Source: Physocladia obscura
Taxonomy: Eukaryota > Chytridiomycota > Chytridiomycetes > Chytridiales > Chytriomycetaceae
Assembly: GCA_027596945.1 (NCBI GenBank)
Contig: JADGJH010000250.1
Span: 1-23,620, forward strand
DNA: 23,620 nt
Direction: 5' to 3'
Part shown: positions 9,893 through 18,977 of the stretch, in pieces
How positions within the stretch are numbered: the first letter of the stretch is position 1
Layout of the letters: every line of letters begins with the position of its first letter
Position numbers and translations under genes: made by a program
Notes under the pieces: generated by a model
What the model was told of the DNA's origin: nothing
The model's input: the letters and a program-made list of their open reading frames with translations, nothing else
Databases searched by the model: none

Positions 9893-10013
9893 ATGTTCAA
9901 ATACCTGGAAACACACTCTCTCTCCTGGATTATCTTACACAAGAGCATGGCTTGCATAGTAGACTAGGGAAGAGAGTGAGAGATACTCTGCAGTGTACAA
10001 GGGTTTTGAACAT
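9893..10013. repeat. imperfect inverted repeat around a CT/GA-rich core
   Basis: ATGTTCAAA at 9893-9901 is matched by its inverse TTTGAACAT at 10005-10013. Inside lie CACTCTCTCTCC (about 9914-9925) and the loosely complementary GAGAGTGAGAGA (about 9972-9983). It could be a small hairpin or a miniature element; the arms are short and imperfect. Confidence 0.3.
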
Positions 10014-11798
10014 AAGCATAAATAACTGTATTAGAAATCAATGAGAAAAATTAAGGAAAATGTAGAAAAGAAAGTTGTAGGATACTATGGAAGCATCCAC
10101 AATCTCTTGTACCAACAGATTTGAATGAGTTGATAGCCACAGCACATGCATTCATTGTTTGCATAGTCAACTTGAGTTTATTGCTAAACATATTAAGGTA
10201 ACTAAACAGAACAGTGAGTTGTCTAAAATCAACACAAAATAAGTGAAAGAACCAACTGCCGTTCACTATATCATCAATCATTTTAAGCTGTAAGCAATGA
10301 CAGAAAAACCACATTTATTTGGTTTTCTCAGCACATTTTTCATTGAAAAAAAGAGAAAAACTCAAAGATGTGTTGCAATCTACATTACAATTGTGTGCAT
10401 TCAGGATTTTTCGGTCAAAATTATTTTTCTTTAAGATTTTTGTTATTCAAAATCCCCAACTTTCAAATATAAACAATAAATTTTTTCAACTGTTACTGAC
10501 CATATAAAGCCTCCCATTTTTTCTATACAATAATATTCCTGCTTAAGTTAATGCCAGAGCAGTGCACACTTGATTGCCACCATTGATGTTGTTTTTGAAT
10601 TCATTTTTGTTAATAAAGATTCAAGTTTATCTTCCATACAGCTTGAATCTATTCTACCTTCAACAAGATGCTTTTATACTGCTGTATTTTAAATTATTTC
10701 AAATTCAGAGGCATCTCAGGAAACAAAATGGAAGAAAGAAACTACACAAAATTTAGTAAATTGCTGATGTAGTGTTGAATCCTGTGGAGGTGGATTCACT
10801 TGAACTGTTGGAATGGGCACAATAAAGTATAATTTAGCTTTAGAATCTTATTATTTATTTCCAAGAACAGGAAAACATTTTAAATGCTCAATTCTGTGCC
10901 TCAAAATAAAACTTTTGTGCCTCATTTCTAATGCCTCAATATTGATTAAAAACCAATTTCTTAGAAAAATAAATTGTTCAAATGTGAAAGACAAAGTTAG
11001 AACATTTGATCCCTATTCTTGAATGAAATAAAATTTATATTTTTCTTTCACAGTTATCTAATAAATAATATTTCTATTTCCAATTCTATATTAAATAGTA
11101 TTTAACATCTATTCAGCTTGTATAACATATTTTATTTCTTAAATCTAACATGTAGTAGCTGGGGAACAGACGTAAGGTTGTGGTAAGTTGTAGAAAATAG
11201 TAAAAGGTTCTGCTGGTAGCTGTCGAAGCTTTAGTCAACTAATTCAATACTAAGTATCTCAAAACTAAATGACAAGAGTTTTGATTTGCTGTGTGTAATA
11301 AGGGGCTTTAGAGATAATATAATTTTATTGATTTATTGTGACTGTTTCAGAAAAGAAACCAACGGTTTTTATACATTTTCCAGTGTCTTGGTAACAACCT
11401 GGCTTGATTAGCCACCTTGTATCTTAGCTAAGTGGCAAATGCTCTATTTGTCACTTTTGGTGATACCAGCAGTGTCTTTAATCAAGATCCTGGTAGGTAA
11501 CACCAGTTTTTCCATTTTTCCATGCAAATTTTCAAAGTTAGAACCCTTAGAAAAACTTGCCTATCAATCCATCACTTGTAAAACATACAACATGTTGTCA
11601 CAAGTACATGCAATTAATACAGAGCAATTTCTAGGCTTCCAGCACCTCCTAGCATCAATTGTGAATGAGTAATAAAAATAGTTCTATCTTTACAGTCCAT
11701 TGTGTCACATTGTACTGAATACCACTACAGCAGTGTGAGCTGTTGTACCAATAGTGTCTTTAGCCAGAAGTACAGCTTTATCATCTCTTTTATCATGA

Positions 11799-11856
11799 CA
11801 ATGTTACTGTTGTTATCTACACAAGCTGAGGTCTCATGTATGCATAACAAGTCCTG
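11799..11856 (+). repeat. diverged dispersed repeat, copy A
   Basis: This stretch shares AATGTTAC, CTACACAAGCTG and ATGTATG-x2-TAACA, in the same order and spacing, with 13100-13158. Roughly two thirds of positions match by eye. It is probably a remnant of one repeat family. Confidence 0.4.
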
Positions 11857-13099
11857 AGAGAGTTATTATGCATATATGTTACATTACTCAATGATTAAGA
11901 AAATGCTGTTTAATAAGGCAGCTGAAAAACATACAGAAATATTGTGTATGATGTTTTGTGTGTACTTTATTATCTTCACACATTATTTCAGTGTGGTGAT
12001 CACTGTAAATGGCCTCTTTCAGTTATTAGGATATCTCAGTTATGATTAGAACTTGAATTCCAAATCTTTAATGAAAGCTTTGCATTTCAATTCTTATTTA
12101 TTGTACACAGAGAATTAATGGACTAATTATATTTGGCAGTGAATTCCAGATTGTTGCCACTGGTCATGGAATTTTAACAAAGAGTTTGAGATAGGAGTAT
12201 GGGATTTAGTTGAAGTTCAAGTTTAATAGTTAATGAATACTTTGTTTTTATTTGATAAGACCAATCATACAGAAAAGAAAAGAGTTTTTGAGGTGGAAAG
12301 GAAAAGAAAGAAAAAAAATAAAAGATGCTTAGAAAGAAAAATGGTTGGAAAGTGGTTGGAAATCACTTGAATTTTTTAGGTTCTTGAAAGTGATAGAAGG
12401 CTTGAGAAATTTTAGAAAATTCTTTGAGAAAATTAGATTAACATTCTAATTTACATCACAAAAAAGGCTATAAAGAGGGCTCTTGCAATTCCAATATTCC
12501 TGCTACCAACAAGGCACATCATCAGTATACTCATAATTTGTGACTGCTTTTGGACCATTTCAAATAAAATTTCTGAAAATTTTTTTTCGTTTTCAGCAGT
12601 GGCTACATGTAACAAGTCTGGCTTTTTTTTTGGATGTTGTGATCATTTAAATGTATTGTTTTGTTGTGCAATTTATAGTTGTTTTAAAATAAGCAAAGAA
12701 TCAGAATGGCTTGGTTTGGGGGTAGTTGCAATTCTTGATGTACAGTAATTGACAAAAAGAACTTTGGCTACTTGCCAAAGGTTTCATGCATAGTATATAT
12801 ATTGATAGCTGTGGTGAATTTGCAGCACCAGTAGTCAATAATTCATAGCTACTGAAAACTTCCTCAACATCTTCATTATCTGTGTTGTTATTTGCTGTTA
12901 TTTTGCCACAGCCATGTTGGCTTAGAAAACACACTTCAGCGCCACTTTGTTGATAACCATCTTCAGTTGTTGGCTATGTGCATTAATAAAGAATGTTTGT
13001 TTATTAGAGCTTGAGAAATAGTGTACAGTAGTTTTAGAACATGTGCCCAACCATTCCAACTTACTTCAAAGTATGATTTAGAGGCATTAGATTCATAAG

Positions 13100-13158
13100 A
13101 ATGTTACCTCTATCAACTACACAAGCTGTGCACCTATGTATGGCTAACAGATCAGGCT
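13100..13158 (+). repeat. diverged dispersed repeat, copy B
   Basis: This is the partner of 11799-11856 in the same orientation. It ends about 45 bp before the transposase-like frame, so the repeat may belong to the same decayed transposon family. Confidence 0.4.
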
Positions 13159-13202
13159 TACTTGAAGCTGGGGCTCAATGTTAACTATTTTTGTGTTTTT
13201 AG

Positions 13203-13400
13203 TTGCCAAAAATGAATCTGTACTTTGGAAAAAAAAGTGTCTTAGTTCTTGACTATGCAAAAATTCACAAACACCCTTGTATTCAAGCAGCATACAATGT
13301 AGCTGGAATTCTTCTTGCATTTTTTTCTCCTTATCCACCTGATTTGAACCCAGTCTGTCATAAGCTATTTTTTAATCATGCATTTTTAATCACAGATTGA
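13203..13400 (+). pseudogene. Tc1/mariner (DDE_3) transposase remnant
   Basis: A plus-strand frame of 65 residues reads PKMNLYFGKKSVLVLDYAKI followed by H and, further on, PYPPDLNPVCHKLF. This aligns with the C-terminal part of the Tc1/mariner (DDE_3) catalytic core, where the consensus is LPxMNP...SVLVLDNARIH...PPYSPDLNPIE. The second catalytic Asp is kept (LDY, with Asn changed to Tyr). The final acidic residue after DLNP is lost: VCH replaces the usual IE. Stops flank both sides, and the helix-turn-helix N-terminus and first catalytic Asp are not seen. It is a dead fragment, and I could not delimit terminal inverted repeats. Confidence 0.8.
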
Positions 13401-14426
13401 GCAAAGTTTTTGTTAAATCAAAAACAATTTACATAAGCATAAAAGAAGATTGTAAGATCTTATTCAACAGGATGTAATCTTTATAGCTTGTATGACAATT
13501 GGTCAAAATTCTACAAGGACTTGTTTTACTCATGTAAACTACATTTGATATAAATAAAAAGAATTATGTGCTTATATTTCAAATACTCTTCTCATTAATA
13601 TAATCCCAAACTGTCAAAACTTGACCAGTTTGTGCAGAAGGCAAATTTTTTAATCAAGCCAGCAATAGTTTGCCAGTAAGTGGAATAAAATTAAAATGAT
13701 AAGATCTGAAAAATCTAACTGTTTTTTCAATTTAGTTTAACTGGGTGATTTTTCTTAGCCAACTCCATCTGAATCAGTGGCATGGGATTAACATATGGTT
13801 GAAGACTTGTGGTAGCAGCAACTGCAATAGATACAAAAGAAGTTTTTTTTCATTTCAAATTTTGAATCAGCAAATAATGTTAACACTTCGGGTTTTTGGC
13901 ATTTTATTTTTTCTTTATAGGATTTTTGAAAAATACAATCAACAAATCAAGTGAACAATCCACAATGTTTTCAGGTGAATGATAAATTGGTTCTTGTTGA
14001 TGATACATAAAATAAATAAACATGTTTGAATACAAGCAGTTATTGTTCAAGAATAAGAAGTGCCAAGACTTACAGTGCTGAACACTTTCTCTCAAGATGA
14101 AACCACTTTATCAATTCATTCACGCCATAAAATGTGTATTTCCTCGAAGATTTTGGCAAGGCGGGATACTTTTTTGATCAACTTCGGATTTTTCAATGTT
14201 TGGAACAATTTCAGCGGAAACTTCAAACAAAAAGTTAGTGTATCCAAGCATAGCAGTTATACTGGTAAATGTATGAAGGCCTTCGAATTTGTGAAAATAG
14301 AGCGTATTCTTTCGCTGTTAATCATACATCAACAAAGTAAAGAGTGAAGAAACAACTTAGCTTGTCGATTTCTCGGGTTGAAAAAAGAGATGTCTTTTGG
14401 GACAAAAATTGGAAAAGAAAAATAGC
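13401..14426. other. AT-rich intergenic region upstream of the CUE gene
   Basis: There are no credible coding regions. The longest frame (14060-14347) has no family resemblance and atypical composition. The last few hundred bases become less AT-rich and should contain the promoter of the CUE-domain gene that starts at 14427. Confidence 0.5.
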
Positions 14427-15327
14427 ATGGTGCAACAAACAACGGCCGATCCACTGACGGTGGTAGTCTCTTTGGTGATTCTGTTTCTTGTATTACGTTA
14501 TCTTCTAGGTGAGCAAGTTATCAATACGCCAGCGTGAGAAATGCATAAAGAACGAGCCCCTTAATACAACTCAATTCAGCACAACACTAAAGTCCCGCTC
14601 CACACAAAACAGCATCGCCGAACAGCAACACAAACAACAGCAGCAACATCAACAGTAATAATAATACAGTCGGTGCATCAGTAGTGGCAAACACGCGTCG
14701 ACAGCAACCAGCCCGGCGCACCCACGTTGTCGATCCGGCAAAGGTGAAACAAACCAACCAATCATCACAATCAACAATCCATCAAATCATGAAACCAACG
14801 ATCAAATCATGAAACCATCGAGTCTACAAAACTATTAATACAATAAATAATCCACACTCGTAAAGGTTGACGCTGTCCTCGCAATGTTTCCGCACTATCC
14901 ACGCACCACCGTTGAACGAGATCTAGCCCGCACCGGTAGCGCCGAACTTACGATCGAAAATATTTTGTCGGGCGCTCTGGTGAGTTTCCCTCGTTTAGTG
15001 TGCAAACTTCTCAAATCACAAAAGTTCAAAGCTTATTTCTGCAACAATCTTTTTTTTCAAATCATTATTTCGTAGCCTTTGCCTCCACCTCCAGTGCAAC
15101 AGTCGACATCGTCGTCATCAACAGCATCCTCATCTTTAATTACTCCTCTATCGTATCTCAAAGGTGCTACAGCCTCATCGTCAGAGCCGCTTGTGGAGCC
15201 TCCGAAAGTATGGGAGCAAACTGCTGAAGGTCGTGAAGCCAATTTGCGCGCTAGAAAAGAGCATATGGTTCGTCTAGCCCGTGAACGGGCTCTCAAAGCT
15301 AAATTGAAGTCAACTGTTGCCGAATGA
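14427..15327 (+). CDS. CUE1: Cue1-like ER membrane protein with CUE domain
   Basis: Four exons (14427-14508, 14613-14743, 14866-14979, 15076-15327) give 192 residues. The N-terminus has one membrane anchor, LTVVVSLVILFLVLRYLL (residues 10-27). An Asn/Ser linker leads to a CUE domain at about 72-109 with the MFP motif (78-80), ERDLARTGS and IENILSG; CUE domains bind ubiquitin. After a Pro/Ser-rich linker, the C-terminal helix KVWEQTAEGREANLRARKEH resembles the region of fungal Cue1 that binds and activates Ubc7. Anchor, CUE and C-terminal helix occur in the order found in yeast Cue1, which tethers Ubc7 at the ER for ERAD. Exon 2 begins at CATCGCC; earlier AG acceptors bring in stops. Ubc7 itself is encoded at 2997-4080. 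Confidence 0.85.
14781..14820 (+). repeat. 20-bp tandem duplication inside a CUE-gene intron
   Basis: Two adjacent copies of ATCAAATCATGAAACCA-N-CG differ at one base. They lie within the second intron and do not touch the splice sites. Confidence 0.8.
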
Positions 15328-15333
15328 AAATAC

Positions 15334-15339
15334 AATAAA
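15334..15339 (+). terminator. candidate polyadenylation signal AATAAA
   Basis: AATAAA followed by ATAAAG lies just past the CUE-gene stop, within the 54-bp gap to the convergent ISY1 gene. Confidence 0.4.
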
Positions 15340-15381
15340 AATAAAGTATTACATTTCTTTTTTTTAAATAATTTTCAAACA

Positions 15382-16630
15382 TCATGCCGATCCAAGGAAT
15401 TGGTCCAAAAGTTCTTGCTTCTTTCGACGCACAATCCATGCCTCAACTTCTGTGAGTGTTGGAATACTTTCATCCACAAATTTGTATACATTCTTTGATG
15501 TTTCAAACACTACGCTTGGATCTTCTCCTTCTTCATCCATTGCACCCCCAAGTCCCTCCGAAAGATCATAAGCCAATGCTTTTGCATACACTATTCGTTT
15601 AGACAAAAGTTTTAATAGAAACATCAAAGCAAAAAAAAAAAAATATATATATATATATGAAAAAAAATACTTTTAAGCCTCAGTCCAGATTCATATTCAA
15701 CCAATTTCCCATCATCTTCATCTCTATAACCATAGTAATCCGCATCGACAGCCTTATACATTTCACCGCGTGTTTTCGGAGTTTCTTCGAGTGCTGTTCA
15801 TTTTATATTTGATTGAGACTAAAGGAAACAAAAAATAAAAAAATAGCCTCATACTTTGCTGCTGCTCGAATAGCTCTTTGACACCTGGCAATTCTTTTGC
15901 GCGTCCAAAATACCTTTTAATTGACACCATCAGCTTATGTTTCTTTTATTTTCTTCAAGTCACCTATATCCCCTGCTTCCTGGTACCTCTTTGCCTTCAG
16001 CATCAAGCACGCGAGACGATCCTCTCTGATAAATAAATAAGGAAGAACTTCAAAATAATAAGATAAAAACGATTCCGTCATACCCGATAATCAGGTCCAC
16101 CGAGCTCCTTGATTCTGTACTCCCAATGACGTTTATCGCGAAATAGTTTGTTGATTTTGTCGTTAAGGTCACGGACTTGGTACTCAGTGAGCCCGGCTGC
16201 AGAATTTAAAAAAAACAAAACAAGCTGGTTTGTAAGTACAGAAAATAGTGCTCATCGCTTGAATTCTTCAAATGTGAAAGCGCAAAAAGAGGATGAAACT
16301 CACGGTCTTGGATTTTGCTGACTTTGCGTGAAATCTCTCTGATAATATCGCCACGCCACTTGTCGGCTTCTCGCACAGTTGTCACGCCAGCAGACGAGCC
16401 AGGCCGTCGCTCATTCTTGATGCCAATGCCGAGTTCGGCCATCTGCGCCTCGCGAAACCGATACAGCATCGACTGCGCCTTTTCTTCATTTCGCGCCTGT
16501 GTGATAATAATGGGTCAAAAATGACATTCGTACATTTTGGGTTTGTTGTGTGCATTCGCGGTTTTTTTGTGGATTATTCTGGTTGTTTTGTTTCGATTTG
16601 TTTCGAAGCTGAGGTCTGTTTCCTTACCAT
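15382..16630 (-). CDS. ISY1: pre-mRNA splicing factor ISY1
   Basis: Seven exons join in frame to 253 residues: 16630-16628, 16496-16304, 16196-16084, 16025-15964, 15913-15855, 15793-15671 and 15590-15382. The first coding exon is only the ATG; splicing gives MARNEEKAQSMLYRFREAQM, the conserved ISY1 start. Then come KWRGDIIREISRKVSKIQD, YQVRDLNDKINKLFRDKRHW, EYRIKELGGPDY, VLDAEGKEVPGSRGYRYFGR, AKELPGVKELFE, YYGYRDEDDG and the C-terminal VRRKKQELLDQFLGSA, all in family order. ISY1 is a component of the spliceosomal Prp19-associated complex (NTC), influencing first-step fidelity at the catalytic centre. All six introns are GT-AG. The last one (15591-15670) holds a poly(T)/AT tract. It converges with the CUE gene. 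Confidence 0.93.
15631..15658. repeat. poly(A)/(AT)n microsatellite in an ISY1 intron
   Basis: A run of 13 A is followed by about eight AT units, within the last ISY1 intron. In the sense orientation it reads (AT)n then poly(T), about 40 nt before the acceptor. Confidence 0.85.
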
Positions 16631-16764
16631 CTTTGAAAATTTGATGAGACTGAAAAAAAACAAAAGATGTTCTTTGCACAATCTTACACAATCATCAACA
16701 CTACCACTGCCACAGCCATGTTTTCTTCCCAATCTAAACATTTTGCCGCAACAGCTTCAACACG

Positions 16765-17730
16765 TTATCTCTTTTCCTCTTTCTTTCCGCTATTCTGCTT
16801 TTTTTCGCCCACGTATATTTGACCAACTCCATTTCTGGTATCGATCTCATTACAGTTTCCGGCATGCTCTTGTTGCTTGCCATGGTATCTAGAGTCATGA
16901 TATGATCCAAACTTGATCACAACGACTGTGTCTGAAAACGAAACACTTTTCAACACCATATCTGGCGATGACCGTGGCGAAGTTTTGTTACTGTCGTTGC
17001 AACCGTTCCGGAGCCGCGATTTTGAAGGCCTGTTTTTTAGAATACTTGGCACTCCGGAAGGCTGGGTGTATGGCTTTGAGTTTATGATGTGGTATTTGTA
17101 TGCAAGAGCTGTTGCTGATAGGCGGACGTTTTCAAGAATCAAAGCCGCAGAGCGACAGTGGGGAATTGTTTCATCTTGGTATTTTTGCTGACGTTTTAGT
17201 TTTAGCTTCTGTTGCAACTGCTGTTGTTGCTTCTCTTCCAGCTGATTTGAAACTACTTGTTGTTGGTGGTATCGGGTTTGTTGGTATACTGTTCGTGTCG
17301 CATAAATATTTGGCAGGTGGGCTTGTTCGCTTGGAGAGTTGGATTGAGGCTGTGGCAGTGGTTGGAGAGCAATTTTCTCGTTGGCAGTGGCGTTGTCAAG
17401 TTTTGCAGAAGGTTCAATTTGGCGGCTGTTTTTGGAGATTGGTGAGATAATAACGTTATCGCAGTTGCCATTTTCAAGATCAACGGTATAAACGCCCAAT
17501 TCTGCACTGCTTTGAATTAAAACAGAAAATTGTTTCTCTGGCTGGCTTTGCTGGCTGCGTTTGCGTTCTGCTTGTATAGTTTGCCGGTGTGCGTCCAAGT
17601 TCAGAATGCTGGGAAATGAATGCAGCCATGCGCGCATCGGATGCTTTTCTTTCAAAGCGTTTACTTGTAAGGTTTGATTCTCGCGTTGCATGAATAAGAA
17701 CGGGTTTCCGCGCGTTGAGACACTGGACAT
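16765..17730 (-). CDS. low-complexity protein with SILK and RVxF PP1-docking motifs (second copy)
   Basis: An intronless frame of 321 residues starts at ATG 17730 (MSSVSTRGNP); upstream the frame is open but has no ATG. Composition is Gln-, Asn-, Ser- and Lys-rich, with a coiled, Gln-rich stretch at about 166-184. The helix-like RSAALILENVRLSATALAYK (about 193-212) is followed by PYTQPSGVPSILKN (220-233) and then KSVSFSDTVVVIKF (261-274). SILK (229-232) and KSVSF (261-265) fit the PP1-docking motifs SILK and RVxF in their usual order, 28 residues apart. The PY-x-QP-x2-V-x-SILKN block is shared with the protein at 1245-2921. No enzymatic domain is visible. Function as a PP1-targeting protein is inference. 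It lies 134 bp downstream, in its own direction of transcription, from ISY1's start. Confidence 0.7.
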   Translation of the reverse strand: MSSVSTRGNPFLFMQRENQTLQVNALKEKHPMRAWLHSFPSILNLDAHRQTIQAERKRSQQSQPEKQFSVLIQSSAELGVYTVDLENGNCDNVIISPISKNSRQIEPSAKLDNATANEKIALQPLPQPQSNSPSEQAHLPNIYATRTVYQQTRYHQQQVVSNQLEEKQQQQLQQKLKLKRQQKYQDETIPHCRSAALILENVRLSATALAYKYHIINSKPYTQPSGVPSILKNRPSKSRLRNGCNDSNKTSPRSSPDMVLKSVSFSDTVVVIKFGSYHDSRYHGKQQEHAGNCNEIDTRNGVGQIYVGEKKQNSGKKEEKR

Positions 17731-17840
17731 TTTTGACGAGCAATTTTGGAACAACGATTTTGGAGACTTTTGGAAACAAGGGTGTTGCAATTCTCCGCCA
17801 GCAAGCCAATGACGCTTCTTTTCCTCTTTTTTCCTTCTTT

Positions 17841-18389
17841 TTATTGGCCAACCTTTAACGCAACAAGGAAACGCGAAACCATATTATAACCAGCAACAGT
17901 GGCTGTGATTTCCACCAGTTCTTGATTGGAAAATACTGGTCTCAGCCGCTCAAATAATTCATCAGTGACATTCACGTCACGGGTAACACTGTCCGTATAC
18001 TCAATAACAAGAGCCACTTTTTCACTCTGCCAAATGCGGCTGAAAAACAAATAAGCCGAAGGATCCGTTTGAAGAAAAGAACGCAGACTTTGAATTTGAT
18101 TGTCGGTTGCGCCACCCTCGTCCCTCAGAATCGGAGTATGTTGGGACCATTCGTACTCGGCAGTATTGAGAACGGCAATTCGACACATGATAATTTCGCG
18201 GAGGATGGCAGGGAGGGTGGCTCCAGATCTGATTGCGCCAAACATTTGATTCCATCCTTGCGCAATTGCGGGAGCGTGGAGAAGCACCCGATCGAGTTCG
18301 AGAAGTCCTGACGAACCTCTGCGCTCGCGAACTTGATCCGCAACTTGGCCGGCAACATTCTCAGGGACGTAAGGAATGCGGGGAACCAT
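17841..18389 (-). CDS. carboxymuconolactone decarboxylase / AhpD-like family protein
   Basis: A single-exon frame of 182 residues starts at ATG 18389 (MVPRIPYVPEN). The all-helical CMD/AhpD-like pattern is visible: LLHAPAIAQGWNQMFGAI, then LREIIMCRIAVLNTAEYEW followed by SQH, then SYxFV-like helices, ending GYNMVSRFLVAL, the usual C-terminus of the family. The E-x6-x-YEW-x2-H arrangement matches fungal members that lack the redox CxxC pair of true AhpD, so peroxidase-type disulfide chemistry is unlikely; a lyase or isomerase-like function is possible. The substrate is unknown. Length is normal for the family, so it looks complete. It precedes the next minus-strand gene closely (69 bp). Confidence 0.8.
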   Translation of the reverse strand: MVPRIPYVPENVAGQVADQVRERRGSSGLLELDRVLLHAPAIAQGWNQMFGAIRSGATLPAILREIIMCRIAVLNTAEYEWSQHTPILRDEGGATDNQIQSLRSFLQTDPSAYLFFSRIWQSEKVALVIEYTDSVTRDVNVTDELFERLRPVFSNQELVEITATVAGYNMVSRFLVALKVGQ

Positions 18390-18458
18390 TATGATATTCA
18401 ATACTGTATTTTGCAATTTTTGAACACACGAAATTCACATGATTGTATAGAAGAGGAA

Positions 18459-18949
18459 TCACAACGAATTTAGGCCAATCTCTGCAAAACTGGAAATGAT
18501 GACAACAAGAATCTGGATCAAAGCCCAGCCAAAAGGCACCCATGTGGGCATCACAAAGCCGGCGCGCTCGTAGGCGGACCCAATAAAGAAGCCAACGGTG
18601 ACGCCGGAGAGCGTACCTGTCAAGAGCCCCCCGCCAAACACCGATGAGAAGAAGAGCAGTCCAACGGCATAGCGGCCCTCGCGCAAAGCTCCAATAGCCG
18701 CCATCAGTCTGTTGTGTGCAGTGCAATCAACAAACCACCTGTCAGTACGCAATCTCCTCACCCTGCTATGCCATATAGAACCCCGAAACACACCACAGTC
18801 CAAAGCAGCGTAAACTGCTGCATATCATTCCGTGATGTTAGCCCTCCCATCCCGCCGAGTACTCCGCCGATTCCGCCGCCATCTCCAACAAATACAATCG
18901 CTGGCCATACCCAGTTGTTGTGTGTTTCCGCCTGCGATGGCAAACTCAT
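18459..18949 (-). CDS. small glycine-rich multi-pass membrane protein
   Basis: Two exons, 18949-18762 and 18708-18459, join over a 53-nt GT-AG intron to 145 residues. Hydrophobic segments are WVWPAIVFVGDGGGIGGVLG (about 13-35, glycine-zipper), FTLLWTVVCFGVLYGIAGLM, AVGLLFFSSVFGGGLLTGTL running into GVTVGFFIG, and PFGWALIQILVVIISSF, which suggests four spans. The repeated small-residue spacing (GxxxG, GGG) favours tight helix packing. I do not recognise the family. I considered a V-ATPase proteolipid and rejected it because no buried carboxylate is placed in a span in the right context. The start lies 28 bp past the stop of GCN3 on the same strand. Confidence 0.7.
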
Positions 18950-18977
18950 AGCAACAAATTTGTCAGAATATTTTCAT

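Larger units (their letters stand above)
9088..13202. other. AT-rich gene-poor region with diverged repeats
   Basis: About 4.1 kb separate the ARB1 start from a transposase remnant. By eye it is about 70% A+T. Only short frames occur, none with a recognisable domain, and none is credible as a gene. It begins with an A-tract (about 9102-9120) just upstream of ARB1. I see no tRNA, no rRNA and no intact mobile element. It probably consists of decayed repeats, consistent with the transposase fossil at its right end. Confidence 0.6.

Noticed and set aside
11439..11672. 77-residue plus-strand frame in the AT-rich island
   Set aside because: No domain or homology pattern, AT-driven amino-acid mix, flanked by stops; consistent with chance or repeat decay.
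12739..12800. TACAGTAATTGAC-type string as a Tc1 terminal inverted repeat
   Set aside because: Suggestive of Tc1 ends, but no inverted partner could be found by eye around the transposase fragment.
12701..12934. 77-residue minus-strand frame
   Set aside because: Starts on a non-ATG codon, has no recognisable motif and no plausible splice partners.
14060..14347. 95-residue plus-strand frame upstream of the CUE gene
   Set aside because: No family resemblance, no conserved motif and composition like the surrounding non-coding DNA.
18459..18949. V-ATPase proteolipid (c-subunit) identity for the glycine-rich membrane protein
   Set aside because: Glycine-rich spans look similar at first, but the essential buried Glu context and four-helix repeat pattern are absent.
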